Assembly (NCBI GenBank): GCA_002105175.1
Contig: MCGE01000001.1
Coordinates: 3,410,001 to 3,474,000 of the forward strand
DNA length: 64,000 nt
Reading direction: 5' to 3'
DNA from: Absidia repens
Taxonomy: Eukaryota; Mucoromycota; Mucoromycetes; Mucorales; Cunninghamellaceae
The position numbers and the translations under genes were made by a program. Shown in pieces: positions 33,566-46,582 of this stretch (the stretch's first letter is position 1; each line of letters starts with the position of its first letter). The notes under the pieces were generated by a model, which had not been told where the DNA came from, did no database searches, and saw only the letters and a program-made list of their open reading frames with translations.

Positions 33566-34257
33566 AGAGGAAAACCTTGTCAGCATATCTTTGATTACAA
33601 GAACTACAAGAAAAAAAAATCGCATCATGGGTAAACAACACACTCACCCAGCACACAACATCTCACACAACACAACACAATACTCGCATACACCATCTAG
33701 GTTGATACTTTTAGTTTTTATTACTCTTATTATTCATTAGTATAGTACACACACACACACTCACTCTTACTCATACTCACACACACACACTCTCTCTCTC
33801 TTTCTCTCATCTTTTTTATATATCTTTATTATCTTAATATTTGTTATTGGTTATAGCGGAACGGGAACACCATGGTGAATTGGGGGTGATTAGGTTAGTT
33901 ATACTTTTATATGATGATGATGATGATGATTGATGGATGAAAAAAGGACGATAGCATTTGTACATATTTTTATATATAGTTATAAAAAAAAATCCCCTCA
34001 ATAAAAAACTTCGTTTTTCAACAGTCTTTTACGTGTCGTTTGCCTGTGTGGAATGAGTTTGTATCACCAGTATCGTTTTTGCCGCCATGTTATATTAGAC
34101 TCCGCGGCATGATTTTTTCTGTTGAGCCTCCCTAAAAATTTGATCTTTTTTTTTTTTTTTTTTAAAAAAAAGGGGGTGGCCATGTATTTTTTATTTTTAT
34201 TTCCCTGTCACTCTTCCCCTTTCTTTTTTTCTTATTCCTGCTCTTGTTTATTTGACA
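33566..34257. other. SET2 3' UTR and IML2 promoter
   Basis: CA/CT microsatellites lie at 33749-33808, TGA repeats at about 33913-33930, AATAAA at 34000-34005 and a T-run followed by an A-run at 34146-34170. No other gene. Confidence 0.6.
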
Positions 34258-36886
34258 ATGGATCCGGATGATATTATTGTTGCTTTGGATATATCTAATG
34301 ACAACGATAACACAGCCCTTCTCTCTGATCCAACGCCATCATCTCCAACATTTACACCATGGTCCTACCCATTAGACAGCAGTTACCAATCCGCTCCTCA
34401 GGAAGATTACCAACACCATCATTCCAACATCCATGGTGGCGCGGAACATGTTGACTCATTACAAATACCCTACCGATACATGACTTCTGAAGATCGCGAT
34501 AGGGAAAGACGCAGTCGGGAATACGAACACTCGATTGATGAAGATGGATCTCTGGACGATCCCAACAACTACAATCACCAGCACACGAATCCTTATCATG
34601 ATGACTTTCTCTATCCTACCATCCCAGTTGCTGATATTCAACCCAACCAAGTCCCGCCCAATGATCTCAATCCAAGGCAGCAAGAAGAAGCCGGTAAGTA
34701 CATATGTTGTTATGGGCGATTAGAAGGCGACTGAAAACTCATACATCTTTTGCCTAGATCAACCTGTGCGGGAAGGAATGCGCTATTTGTTTGATAATAA
34801 ATTCATGCGGGCCAGAATCATTTTTCAAACCAATGCCAACAGGTAATAAAAATATACGTCAAGTCAAGGCAATACACAAGTTTTTTTTAAAAAAAAAACG
34901 TCTTTTTCTTACTTACCAGTGATCCGCTCTACTCTCTTGGGCTAGGTGCTATGGCATTTATCAGGGCAATTATGGTAATTACTATTTCTTCACCTTGCTA
35001 CCCCCCCCTTCTCTCTCTCTCTCCCTCTTTTACTCCTCTCCACTTCCAGGTCACTCACGCTGTATTTGTATTTTGTATTATTAGACTCATCGTGAATATG
35101 AAACTACAAAAGCAATCCAGGCGCTTCAGACGACCTATACCATTGCGCAAGCTCAAATTGTGAACACAGGCAAAAAACGCAAACCGCTGATGACTTCGTT
35201 TACTCGGTATTTTGGGGATCGTATCAACACCGCTGCCAACACCATCGACCCACCTACTTCGACAACTACCAACTCTGCTTCAGCCATGGATCCACCAGTG
35301 TTTCTAGCCAATAGTATTTTACGTGCTCATGTGGTGAAGGCCGAGGCCAGTCTATTGATTGCCATTTTACAACTGACACGCGCTTCTTTGGTTGGCTATA
35401 TCAAATCCGGGTTTCATTTGCGACGAGGTAAAACAGAAAAGATAAAAAAGAAACAACTAGGAAATCAAAAAGAACGCGCACTCATCTTTCGCTTTTGTCT
35501 TTATATTGTTATTATTATTATTATAGCCTATTATAGCTATAATCTCGTATGGCAGGAGTACAAACGAATGGGTCAAGAATATACAAAGCACATGGATCGG
35601 GATACTGTGTCAGGGATTCAATTTGGGATTGGTGCTGTGCAATTGATTCTCTCCTCTCTGCCATCCAAAATGGTGCAAATCAATTCAATTCTTGGCTGGT
35701 CTTATGATAAAGAACTTGGATTTGTATTGTTGAAATTATGTACTGAAGCTCGTGGCATTCGCTCCAGTCTGTCCTCACTCGTGTAAAGTTGCTTTTCAAA
35801 CCAAACCGAGATCATTTTGCCAAGCTATTTACTCAACATCTCTCTCTCTCTCTCTCTCTTTTATATATGCAGGTTACTTGCTTATTACAACGTCTTGACT
35901 TCCTTTGCCCCTCAACTGTACACTAAAGATTTGATGGAACCAGCATTAGCGTGTTTGACCGATGCACAACATCAACACCCACGGTCATGCTTCTTTTTAT
36001 TTTTTGCTGCGCGGTTTGCTCGGTGTGCACCGAATTTGGCGTTGTCGAGTCAATCGTTCCAGTTTGCGGCGCAAGCCAGTCGGGGGGAATGGGCGGAGCA
36101 GGCGATGCGGCAATTGACGGATCATGAACAGGCATTCAACGATGCATTGCAGCTGAATTGGGAAGATAGTCTGGCGACATTTGAAGTGCTGGGGCGACAA
36201 GGCTATTGGTCCGCGGCATTCTCGAAATACATGGTTGGTGCGTGTTATGAAATGCTGGGAAGACGCACCGAGGCGATCTTGGCGTTTGCGGAGGTGCCAC
36301 AATGCATTGAACGGACCATGGCGGCGGCTGAAGCAGGTACTCATCCCACGGTCACCACCTTTTCATCAGATGATGACAACCAACAGCATCAGCAGCATCA
36401 GCAGCATCATTCATCGACGCAAAACATTCTCTATGTCGACACGTATATCCAAAAAAAGGTCAAGCGGTATCAACAAGGCGGGTATCAATACATGGACCTG
36501 CATCTACCGGCGCTGGAAATGCTTTTGGTTTGGAACATGTTTGAATGGATGGAAAAAGATGGATTGACACATTGCTTGACACTGGTGCAACAAACACTAG
36601 GCTTGGTGTATGAACGTGAACGATTGGAATATGGCGTGCGTCAGAAGGAATTGGTCCCATCAACAGCTCCACCTCATTACTATGACAAGCGCGCGGGTCT
36701 ATTGCTGATCAAGGCCGCCGTCCTGAATGCATTACGACAATCACAGCAAGCCGTGGCTCATTTGAATTGGATTCTGGATCATCAGCGCCATCTGAAATCC
36801 GACTCTTGGATGGTGCCTTTTACATATTGGGGTAAGTCCGATTACTGAAAGTGAAAAAGAAAGGCGAAAGAATCAATGGAATTCAT

Positions 36887-36925
<39 letters not shown>

Positions 36926-37238
36926 TTTCACCAAAGAATCTGGAGTGACATGCTGGCATTTGGGACAACATGGGAAAAGTCGACGGTTATGGCAACAAGC
37001 ATTATCTTTTACTGATTATGATTTTGAACATCGAATGACTATCCGATTGGGTCTAGCCTTAAACAAATGTGATGAAATGAATATTCGTCATGATGATCCT
37101 GGTGTTAATGGTGGTGGTGGTGGTGGTGGTGGTGGTGCTGCTGCTGCTGTTGCTCGTCATACTACAAAGGGGAGTTTGGCAAGGAAAAACAAAGGTCCTA
37201 CTTCTTCCAATGGTAGGAAACGGATGCCCCTTGCATAG
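34258..37238 (+). CDS. IML2: Iml2/TTC39 family TPR protein (DUF3808)
   Basis: The model is join(34258..34693,34758..34842,34920..34974,35085..35427,35527..35782,35873..36831,36937..37238), 811 residues, all junctions in frame. Diagnostic blocks are VREGMRYLFDNKFMRARIIF, MAFIRAIMTHREYETTKAI, AEASLLIAILQLTRASL, SGIQFGIGAVQLILSSLP, ILGWSYDKELGFVLL and a C-terminal TPR part (FEVLGRQGYWSAAFSKYMVG, YMDLHLPALEMLLVWNM). In yeast Iml2 links lipid droplets to clearance of cytosolic inclusion bodies; TTC39 proteins share the fold. The N-terminal 145 residues are acidic and disordered. A poly-Gly/Ala tract lies near the C-terminus. Intron 6 has a 34-base T-run. AATAAA lies at 37373-37378. Confidence 0.88.
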
Positions 37239-38048
37239 ACTTAGTTATCCATTCTTCCTTATGTTTATTTTTTTTATGTATGGGTGCGTTTGGGTTTGGG
37301 TGGGATGGGATAGCCTCTTTTTTTTTTTTTAGTCTATTATCTCTTACATTATATATTTATTTGAATTCTATTAATAAATTGATGTGTATTTGATACACTT
37401 TATCTAGACCCCTTCATCCCCTGTGATTTTTTTTTGTCTCGTCTTGTCATCATCCCCTGTCCCCTTCTATTTGTCTTTTGTTTTTTTTTTGTATGTGTGT
37501 ATGTGTGTATGTGTGTATGTGTGGGTGGAAGTGGGTGTATATTTATTGATAGTCCAGTCGTGGCACGTTGGAAAACAGAAAATTTGAACAAATTGGGGAC
37601 AATTAAGAAGTAGAAAGCGATCATTTTGTGTCTTTTGTACTCGATAAAGCATAAATTTGTATAGGACGGAGCCTAGAAAGGGAGGAACTCTCGTGGGTCC
37701 ATCACTTTTTTTGACATTTCTTGTACCACATTAAGTACATTGCGGGAAATACAGGCCTATCGGGTTTTCATTTTTATGGAAAAAGTAATGTGACACCAAA
37801 ACGAGGCACCAGCCTTGGTAGAAAAAAGACATGAAAGGTGTGAGTGGTAATAAAAAGAGACCCCTCCAATATGGTCTGTGTAAAATCGACTGTCCCTTTT
37901 CAAGTTACTTTGTCTCCTTCTCTGATTCTCAATGAAAAGTCGATTTCCAGTGTAGTGGACCGCTTTTCATGAAATAGTATGTACGTTGCTTTTGTTTTTG
38001 TTTTTGTTTTTTGAAAATAAAAATTCGATTTATCTTATTATATGTCGG

Positions 38049-38079
<31 letters not shown>

Positions 38080-38320
38080 ACCATTCATGCATTCAAATAG
38101 TGCAAATAGCACACGAGGTTGATGGAAGATCTTTCAATGAGTAAACAAAAAAAAAGAAAAACTCCTCGCCTTTTTAATTTATTATAGAGTGGTTCTTTTT
38201 TTTTGTGTCACCTCATATCCTAACTTTTTTTTACAATTTACTTGAAGATCCTCATATCTTTCTTTCTTTCCTTCCTTCCATTTTTTTTCTATTTGTTTAT
38301 TTCCCCTCTTTCCCTCTATC
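37239..38320. other. Gene-poor spacer
   Basis: It contains AATAAA at 37373-37378 (IML2), a TATGTGTG repeat at about 37492-37523, a TTTTTG repeat at about 37990-38012 and an A-run at 38050-38076. The end is T-rich leader for the secreted protein. No gene seen. Confidence 0.5.
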
Positions 38321-38983
38321 ATGAAATCCGTCTCTACACTTTTCCTCTTCATGGCCATCACCATGTTGGCGACCGTCGTACGTGCAGCTGAACATTACAC
38401 TGGTGTCGCTACCATGATGAAATTTACTTCTGATGACAACCTTACTTTGAACAAGCGAGCCCAACGTGGCACATGGTAATATCGATGGATGAGATGACTG
38501 ACAACAAAGGACGTGTTCTCATTTATATAAATATATATCTATTATCTATATGTAAATGTAGGTATTCTGGTGAAGATTTGAAGAACGCAGCCTGTTACGA
38601 TCGTAACGGTCTTTCTGCTTTCACAGCCACCATCGACTCCATGATCGGCGCTATGGTAACTTTTTTTTTTTTTCTCCCTCCTCTTTTTATTTTATTTTAT
38701 TAATGTATGTACATGACATTTCCTTCATTAGGCCATGAACGACTTCGAAAACTGCTATAAGTGTATGAAAATCACCAACAACAAGGATAAGAAACTTTCC
38801 ACCGTTATCAAGATTGTCGATAAGTGTGCTGGTTGTATTGTAGGCAAGGCCATCGACTTGACTCCTGCGGCGTTTAAAAAATTGGCTCCTGGTGGTGATC
38901 TCGATCTTGGTGTGCTTGACATTAGCTGGAAGCCCGTCAAGTGTCCCAGCTCAAAGCTTTTCCCCAGCAAACCAAAGGCTTAA
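38321..38983 (+). CDS. Secreted double-psi beta-barrel (RlpA/expansin-like) protein
   Basis: The model is join(38321..38475,38562..38655,38732..38983), 166 residues. A signal peptide occupies about residues 1-22 (FLFMAITMLATVVRA). The mature part has GTWYSGEDLKNAACYDRNG, NCYKCMKIT, a VDKCAGC motif with paired cysteines and IDLTPAAFKKLAPGGDLDLG, then WKPVKCP. This is the double-psi beta-barrel pattern of fungal loosenin/RlpA-like proteins. It lacks the C-terminal carbohydrate-binding domain of true expansins. A role in loosening or binding cell-wall polysaccharide is inferred. AATAAA lies at 39295-39300. Confidence 0.88.
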
Positions 38984-39871
38984 AGCTGATCTCACTTTTC
39001 CCCTTCCGTTTATTTCTTGTGCTATTCCCCGCCCCCCTTCCCTTTCTTTTATTTTTTTCCCTCCAAATATATTGTACTACTTATTTACTATTTGACCTCC
39101 TTTCTTTTTCTCCTTCCTCTCCCTCCTTCTTGTTTTGTTATCATATTGAAATGAAGCAGCGAAAAAAACAAATATACATGCTGTGATATTTCTTCATTTT
39201 CCTTTTTTTTCATTTGAATGAATGTTGTGCAATACTAGACCACTTTTGACATTAGTTTATTTTACATCTCCGTTTCGACGTTCTTGTTTGTTGAAATAAA
39301 CTAGTCCTGTTTTATTATCGCCTTTATTTTATGTCTGCTATATTGTACTATTGATTCTTTTGTTACGATAATAGTACTGGTATATACATACTGATCCCTC
39401 TTCCCATATCAAGAACACAAACAATAATGACAGATAAATGCAAACAATAGGATAGGGGTAAAATATTTTGTTTATTCATATGCCATGACAATCATTCAAT
39501 CCTAGTCACTGCAGTAATAATAAATATTAAAAAGCATTGATCATCCCCCTCTCCCCTCCCTCCCTCCTTTTCTAGTTCATAAATAATTTTTCCTTGTCAA
39601 CTGATAGATAATCCCGTATTTTTCTTTCTGTGTTTCGAGTTGGATGGCTGGTCCATGCTCTCTATACATATCATTCTGCTTCTTATGAAAAGTAGCTCTT
39701 CTCCAATTTCAGATTCCGCTTTTTTTTTTCAGGGCAAGCAGGGTGAGGTGGGGAAACTGAGTGAACCCAAAAAAAAAAAGAAATATTCAATCGCAGCCCT
39801 GCCGAAGCCTTTTATTATTGTTTCTTTTCCTCCAACTCGCCTACCACAAACACCCCCCCCATTCTCCCTTA
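38984..39871. other. 3' UTR and spacer
   Basis: AATAAA at 39295-39300 ends the secreted-protein transcript. The rest is C/T-rich leader for the next gene, with a frame open back to 39761 but no better start than 39872. Confidence 0.5.
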
Positions 39872-40940
39872 ATGTTGAAAATCTCAGAGGAATCATTAGA
39901 CAATGTGGTCAGCACGATTGAATTATTACAAGCCATGTATTTTGATGACGAGTTTCAATTCCGAACACAAGATGATGTAATATTATACGATCAACTCATG
40001 GAACATTCACAGGCGGGGACATTGGACAAGTTGGCATCACAACTGCAGGTCGGCACACTTAGGTTTCAGGTCCATATACCACTGAAAGATCATGACAATG
40101 ATGATGATGCGCGGATGGTGACACTGGTGGTGGATGGCGGTGTAGGCTTAGTGGATCCTCAACAACCATGCCAACTGACCATCTCGTCGGGTGCCAATCA
40201 TTGGTTAGATCGCCCTGCTCATGATACACTGGTGACGGTTTGGGAGGCGGCATGGCAAGCACAGCTGGAAGAACATGGCCCAGAGATGGATCGTGGATCG
40301 CATGTCATGATGATCTTGCAGCAGGCACCCAGCTTGGCGGAGCCCATGGTACAGCAGTATTTCCTACAACAACAGCAACAGCAGCTCCTCGAACAACGAC
40401 GTCGTGCAGGATCACTAGGCCCCGTCAAATGTATTCGTGAATGGCTATGGCTACCCATGATTTACACCAAGGAAAAACGAGGCCATATTGTTGATTGGGC
40501 GCCCGGGTATGGTATCACAGGGTTTTTGTTTGCTGGTAAACCTGGCTGTCTTTGTCTGGAAGGATCGGAAAAGGTAAACACATCTCAAAAAAAAGAAAGG
40601 TGGAAGGTATACATGGTTGGGATATGAGGATTGGTTGATATTTATTATTATTTGTTGTATCTCATAGTCTGTTGCTTCGTTTATCAATGATATCAAAACA
40701 ATCTCATGGGCCGACATCCCTGCAGGACACAAAAAAATATCGACCAAATATCAAGAACGCTTTGTCTGTGATTCCATGGATGTGTTTGACCAAGACCATC
40801 GCAAATTCAAAACAATGCAAGAACTCAAGTTTGATACCTCGGGCAAATTCCGCAACCACAATGACCTGGATATGCTGAAAAAATGGATGGCGGACTATCA
40901 GGCGGACGATGCATTTGGCCACCTTTTTGATTATGAATAA
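39872..40940 (+). CDS. RWD domain protein with DUF1115 (RWDD2-like)
   Basis: The model is join(39872..40573,40668..40940), 324 residues. Residues 1-150 form an RWD domain (STIELLQAMYFDDEFQF, then beta strands around LRFQVHIPL). The C-terminal part is DUF1115: REWLWLPMIYTKEKRGHIVD, APGYGITGFLFAGKPGCLCLEG, then SWADIPAGHKKIS and DLDMLKKWM. This pair defines the RWDD2A/RWDD2B family, whose molecular function is poorly known. A poly-Gln tract separates the halves. AATAAA lies at 41042-41047. The gene converges on NSA2. Confidence 0.88.
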
Positions 40941-41613
40941 AATCCCTTCCCCCTCTCCCCAAATCCCAAATTGTATAATATAGTAGAGTAGAGTAGAGTG
41001 TAGCTTAGCATTTGATAGATATTGATTGTATTTTGATTCCAAATAAAAAGAATTTGTTGATTTATTTATTTTATAAAATAGTGATGGACAAAACAAGGGG
41101 ACGATGGGAATGTATGTACGTGAGTATATATATATGTGCATGTCACCAGAGTGAATGAAATGGGTGAGTGTGTTTGTATGATTGTGTGTCGTTGTATGTC
41201 TGTATATGATATAAGTGACAGGTCAATGGAAGAAATGGGACAGCGATACAGAATAATATTGGATAAAGCAGTACTGTTGATTTCTTTTTGTCAAAAAAAA
41301 AAAAGTATGGAATGCTGAATAAAAGACTTATGAAATATGTGTGAGTGATAGACTAATAGAAAAAATGGGCCAGCGGTACAGAATAAGAATGGATAAGGCA
41401 GTATTGTTTATTTATTTTTGCAAAAAAAAAAAGTATGGAATGATGAATAAAAGACTAATGTAATAAAACAAAGCAAAACAAAGATGATGATGAGAATGTG
41501 GTGTGTGCGTGTGGATGGGTAACGGATGATGAAGACATAGGGCAATAATACAGAAGAAGGTGAATATATAAATATAATAATAGAATGAAAAAAAGAGAGA
41601 CTAAACTAATAAA
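40941..41613. other. Convergent intergenic region with tandem duplication
   Basis: It holds the 3' ends of the RWDD2-like gene (+) and NSA2 (-), AATAAA 41042-41047, and the 130-base tandem repeat listed separately. Confidence 0.6.
41215..41462. repeat. 130-base tandem duplication
   Basis: Two adjacent units start at about 41215 and 41345 and share AAATGGGACAGCGATACAGA / AAATGGGCCAGCGGTACAGA, GGATAAAGCAGTA / GGATAAGGCAGTA and AAAAGTATGGAATGCTGAAT / AAAAGTATGGAATGATGAAT. By eye they look about 85-90 percent alike. It lies in the shared 3' region of two convergent genes. Confidence 0.8.
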
Positions 41614-42630
41614 CTAAACTAAAAGGACAGCATTGATACAACCATCATTTTCAGGATTGTTGGTCACTTGAGCATATTTTCCCCATACGACCTTACCACC
41701 AGTAGTCACCAAACCAAGTTCTGACACGTTGACTTCAAGCACAGTACCTTTGGTGATGACGCCGAGTTGTGTATACAAAGGAGATTGAGGGTTCTTCTTG
41801 ACACCGATGATGGGTAATTGGAAAGTAGCCTTGAGTTCGGGATGAGTGACATGAGCCTTCTTGAAGCGGAGCCCCATAGGACGGACAAAACGTTCATACT
41901 TTGGAGGTTTACGAGTAAAGCCATCACCAACAAACGTAGCCTTGGTCACCATACGTTTCCATGATTTGGTCTTTTGCTTGCCACTTTTCACCACCTTGAA
42001 CATTTCATCTTCAGCCATACCTCGCACCTGAGGTAAAGGAACAGCCCATTTGCCTGCCTTTTCCTTACGCTTCTGCTTGACCATATTCGATAACACCTTG
42101 GCCCGATCTTCACCTTCACGATCCAAAAGATACGTGGGAACAGCGCCTTCAGGAATCGCATCCGCCGACTTTTGCTTGGCATTCTTTTCTTCATGTTGTT
42201 TGATCGCCTTCTTCATTTGGATCTTTTCCGCATGTCGTTTCTTATTGTGTAGCTTGGCTCGGAGACCATGGACCTTTTGTGCGAATTGTGAGTTCTTGTG
42301 GACCATACGTGCTTCCCTCTTACGCCTAGATTATGCGGATCATAAAGGAACATCAAGTAAAAAAAAAAAAAGAAGTAAGCATCAGGCAATCTATTCATCC
42401 AATCGATAAGCTCTGCGTATACGTTCTATTTATCCGTTACTTACTTTCGTTCTTCGTGATCGAAACGACGACCATGTCGTTTGATGTGTTCTTCAATATG
42501 CTCGTTTTGAGGCTATAAGATAATATAAAAAGGACGAATGATCAGTACTTATCAATATCATAAGCGAGAGGGAGGTATGAAGGAAGAGTGTGTGTTTGTG
42601 TATATTTTATTTGTATATTGCTTTTACCAT
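41614..42630 (-). CDS. NSA2: Ribosome biogenesis protein NSA2 (60S maturation)
   Basis: The model is complement(41614..42325,42445..42512,42628..42630), 260 residues, matching the family length of about 260. The first coding exon is only the ATG, followed by GTAAAAG; exon 2 opens with [20 protein letters not shown]. Conserved blocks are [86 protein letters not shown] and [23 protein letters not shown]2 joins pre-60S particles in the nucleolus and nucleoplasm. The ATG-only exon is inferred from an in-frame fit and canonical GT/AG. Confidence 0.93.
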
Positions 42631-42817
42631 CTAAAATAGAGAAGAAGTGTGTATATATAAAAAAGAAAAGGAAGGGAGGGAAAAGAAAAACGTAAAAAAT
42701 GATAAAAAATAGAATAGATAAGGTGTCACAGTCGACCACAAAAAGAGCGGCGAATAAAAATAAAAATAAAATCAGGTTCACACAAGCCACAGGGGTAAGA
42801 GAGAGAGAGCTCCAATA

Positions 42818-45751
42818 TTACAGGTTGTTTTCAGTCTTGAAAGAATCCCAAGCTTCATTAAGTGTACTAAAGATCCCACTAGCAATCATACGTTGCTCCA
42901 CAGTAACTGTTGATGACAACTAATAAAATATAAAAATGTGGTTAGATGGCGGAAGTGAAGAACAAAGTTTTTTTTTTTTTTTTTACCTTGTCTGGATGCA
43001 CCTTTCCAATTGCCTTCAAATAGTTGATTTTGCATTTCTTGGGTTGGATGAGTTCGCTGATTTGAATGGGTTTCCAATTCGCTTCGGGCCATAACAAAGT
43101 ATCCAAGGTCGCCAATAATGCCCGCAGATTTGCTTCCTTGCCTTGCTTCCATTTGGCCAGTTGGTCATTCACGTAGTCTGTCTTTGCTAATCGTTCGGCG
43201 TCATCTGCTTCTTGTTGAGCGGCCTGGGCACGCATCGCTGATACTGCCTTTCCATTCCCTGAGACTGTTGCTGATGTAGTTGTTGTTTTGCGCTTTGGAG
43301 GTGCTGCCTGTGAGGAGGGAGGAGGAGGACCTTGGACTATTTTTCGACACCTTGCCAATGCTTGATTCACCTTGCCATTTCCAGTGCCTTCCCATTTGAT
43401 CAATTCTTGGTAAGATGCCAACGCCAATTCGTACTTTTCCAAATGTTCCAATGCTTCTGATTTGCGATGAAGAGCCTTGATGGTATGATCACGTCCATTG
43501 ATGATAATGGCATCTTGACTTGTCACATTGCCTGCCGCTAAACCTGCCACATAAGCGGCCATGTCGAACGCAACATCACAGTCTTCAATACATTGCTTAT
43601 AGTGTCCTGTTTTTAGTCGAGCCATGGCACGATTGTTGCTGAGAAGGATTAGGTGGTAATGTCCGGCGGGTAGTATGTCGATCGCCTTGGTGTATGCCGC
43701 TTCCGCATCGCCAAATTGCCCCAGTTTGTACAGTTCATTGCCTTTTTGTCGATGAGTCGTTGCAAGTGACAGCTGATCCGATGAAGCTTCGACTACAGGT
43801 CGTGATGGTGGTGGAGGTGGAGGGGATGGATGTCGTTGTGGCACTGCTGTTGATGGCTTAGTTGTGGATGAGGACGGGCGTGGTGATTGTTGTTGTCGTC
43901 GTCGAGAGGGAGATACATAATGGTCTTCATCATCATCATCATCTAATAATCGAGATCTAAAGACAGGTTTTTGTTGCCGTTGTTTTTGCTGCTCCTTTTG
44001 CTGTTTTTGTCGCAAGGCTTCGACATGACGTCGTTCTTGTTCCATGCGCTCCATCATCTGCTGCTCTTCATCGTCGCCATTACCCAATGGTCCCATGTCA
44101 TTGTCATCATCGCTGTCTACAAACTTTTCTAAAGTAGAGTTGCTGTCCTGTTCATTTCCATCCACTTGTCCTGCATCTGCTGTCATCCATTTGGGTCGAC
44201 CCTGGCGCTGTTGTTGTTGCTGCTGTGTTTGCTGCTCCCGATAATCTTCCACTGCTTTGGCAATTTTTTGTTTTCCAGATTTCACAAAAAGACTGGCATT
44301 CTTGTAGAAGTAACCCCCTAGTTCAGATGCTTGGGACACCAAACGCTCCTTATGTTGCTGGAAAGAAGGTTCCTGTCCATCGTCCCCATGATTAGCTTCA
44401 CGCGGTGTCTTTGTTGGTTCAGGAGCTGATTCGTTCTTTTGCCGCATCGCTTCCGTTTGTTGCACAATGAGATCAATAGCTGACTGTAAATCCACGTTTC
44501 CACTGGCTTCCAACGCCACTTGGGATTCTTCCACACCAAAACCCATGTCCACCAACTGAGCCAAAAGAGCATCATGTTGCTGATGTTGCTGAGAATAATT
44601 TGTAGGTGAAGGCGTATGATTAGACGAGACAGATGATCGACGTGTGAATTCTTCTTCGTCATCTTTAATAGCATGGTCGTTAGGTATAAAAGCCATTTCC
44701 TATTGACCACCAAAAAGAAGAAAAAAAGTTCAGGTTTAGAATAAATGAGTGTTTACCATAGTACTAGACCTCACCTCTTGAGAAGAAATTTTCGATACTG
44801 GTTCAGCCAGGAGACCTAATGGATTGATATCATCGTCGTCATCATTACCATGGATAGCAGTAGCCGATGGTTGTTGAGATGTTTGTGTCACTTGAATTAA
44901 AGAGTCCATATCAAAAGGATCCAGTGGTATATGACTATCTTGATTTGTTCCGGTAGAAGGACTAATGGTAGGAACAGTAGCTGCGGCAGTAGGGACAGAC
45001 TTAAAGAAAATACAATACACATATCAATAAATATAGTGAAAATCAACAAGGGTTTATATAGGTAGAGTAACTTACATTGGCAGATCCAGGTGATAGTAAA
45101 TCGAAATTCCATGGACTGTGTGGACCATTACCACCAAACTCTTGCATTGTTCCTGTTGTTTGTTGCGTTCGCCTATTTCAAATCAAAACACACAATGTAA
45201 GGTTAAAGTGGTCCTTCCTGGGATATACGATACAATTGCACTTACAAGGTATTCAATGGCACGTTACCAGAAGACTTGCTTTTTGATTTTGCAAACGGAT
45301 CCAAGAGTTCTTCCAAACTAGTTGGGTTTTGAGTAGCTGTGTTTGACGAGGAGGGGGATGACGACTGGCTTGGTATCAATGGACTTGGTGCAAGTGGTTG
45401 TTGTTGGAGCGCACTAGTTGGTAGTGGTGGTGTTGCCGTACGATGACTAATATCATGAGTTAACCGCGGGGAGGAGGTATTGGAGGTGGTTGTAGAGTTA
45501 GTGGGGGATAAACCACTCATAGGTGAAGGCTGAAATACTGTTTGTTGTTGTTGTTGAAGTCGTTGCTGGTTGAGGGATGAAGGAGGAGGAGGAGGAGGGG
45601 TGGATGATGAGAAGTTCAGCAAGTCAGCAAAGGCATCTTTGGGTTGCTTTTGCTGTGAAGTTAATTGTTTGTTCGCGGTGAACGTTGAAGATGATGTTTG
45701 TTGTTGTTGTGAGGAGCTGGTAGACCAATCGAGGTCTAACAAATCATCCAT
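42818..45751 (-). CDS. SWA2: Auxilin-like clathrin uncoating J-protein (Swa2-like)
   Basis: The model is complement(42818..42919,42987..44699,44775..44999,45076..45172,45246..45751), 880 residues. The order is a disordered N-terminus with DLL/DPF-type motifs (LEELLDPFAK, PLDPFDMDSL), UBA (about 319-357, LLAQLVDMGFGVEESQVALE), a charged Gln-rich linker, TPR (about 590-680, GNELYKLGQFGDAEAAYTKA, LLSNNRAMARLKTGHYKQC) and a C-terminal J domain with HPDK at about 844-847 split by the last intron. This order matches yeast Swa2, which recruits Hsp70 to strip clathrin coats. Only 187 bases separate the stop codon from the NSA2 initiator ATG, both on the minus strand. Confidence 0.9.
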
Positions 45752-46208
45752 GATAAATCTACAAGAGAAGAAAAATTGACTATGGAAAACGAGTGGCAAT
45801 AAAAAATTGCTCACACAACCCCCTCTCATAAAAATGCTCGGTTCAAACGCCGACCACTTACTTCATTTGATATAGTCGACTAAAACGTCAAAATTGTGGC
45901 GAAGACTCTCTACTATTGACATATGTGCATACCAAGAACTTAATATTCTTGTATATAGAATTTCTTATTTGATCATGCATCCAACCATGCATAATAATTT
46001 GATTGAACCGATATAAAAGGTTATTCCTGGATGTATGGCTGAATTTTCCTTATCACTGACCTCATTTGTCTTATTTTTTATTTTTTTTTGGCCACCATAA
46101 ACGCATATATTTCATCATCAAAAAGTCAGTATATAAAAAAAGTCAATATTTATTGATAAGTTTTAATAAAACCAAAAAAAAAGGTACTAAAGGTATATAT
46201 AATCTACA
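45752..46208. other. Auxilin-gene promoter and PEX16 3' flank
   Basis: A minus-strand AATAAA (TTTATT 46149-46154) ends PEX16; the rest is the auxilin-gene leader side. No gene. Confidence 0.5.
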
Positions 46209-46545
46209 CTAGGAAGAAGAAGTATAAAAATAAATGTTTTCCCACAGACTAAAGTAGTCCCGTAAAATGCCCACCGCCATGCCAATAATCGGCTTCGATT
46301 CCATACGATTACAACAGTGTTCCAATTTCGGTCTTGTGATACGGGTGTAAAAAGCACCACGGATAAAGTTGAACCATATCAATTGCGTACGTCGTGCCAG
46401 TTCTTGTTTTTCCAAAGGTAACATCGTTGTCATTGATCCCGTATCAAATGACTTTCTTAGTGCAAACTGAGACCCCATTTCCGCTATGATTGAATAAAGC
46501 CAAGGTTTCCATGAACGTTGTCCATACTTGAGGATACATAACACT

Positions 46546-46582
<37 letters not shown>

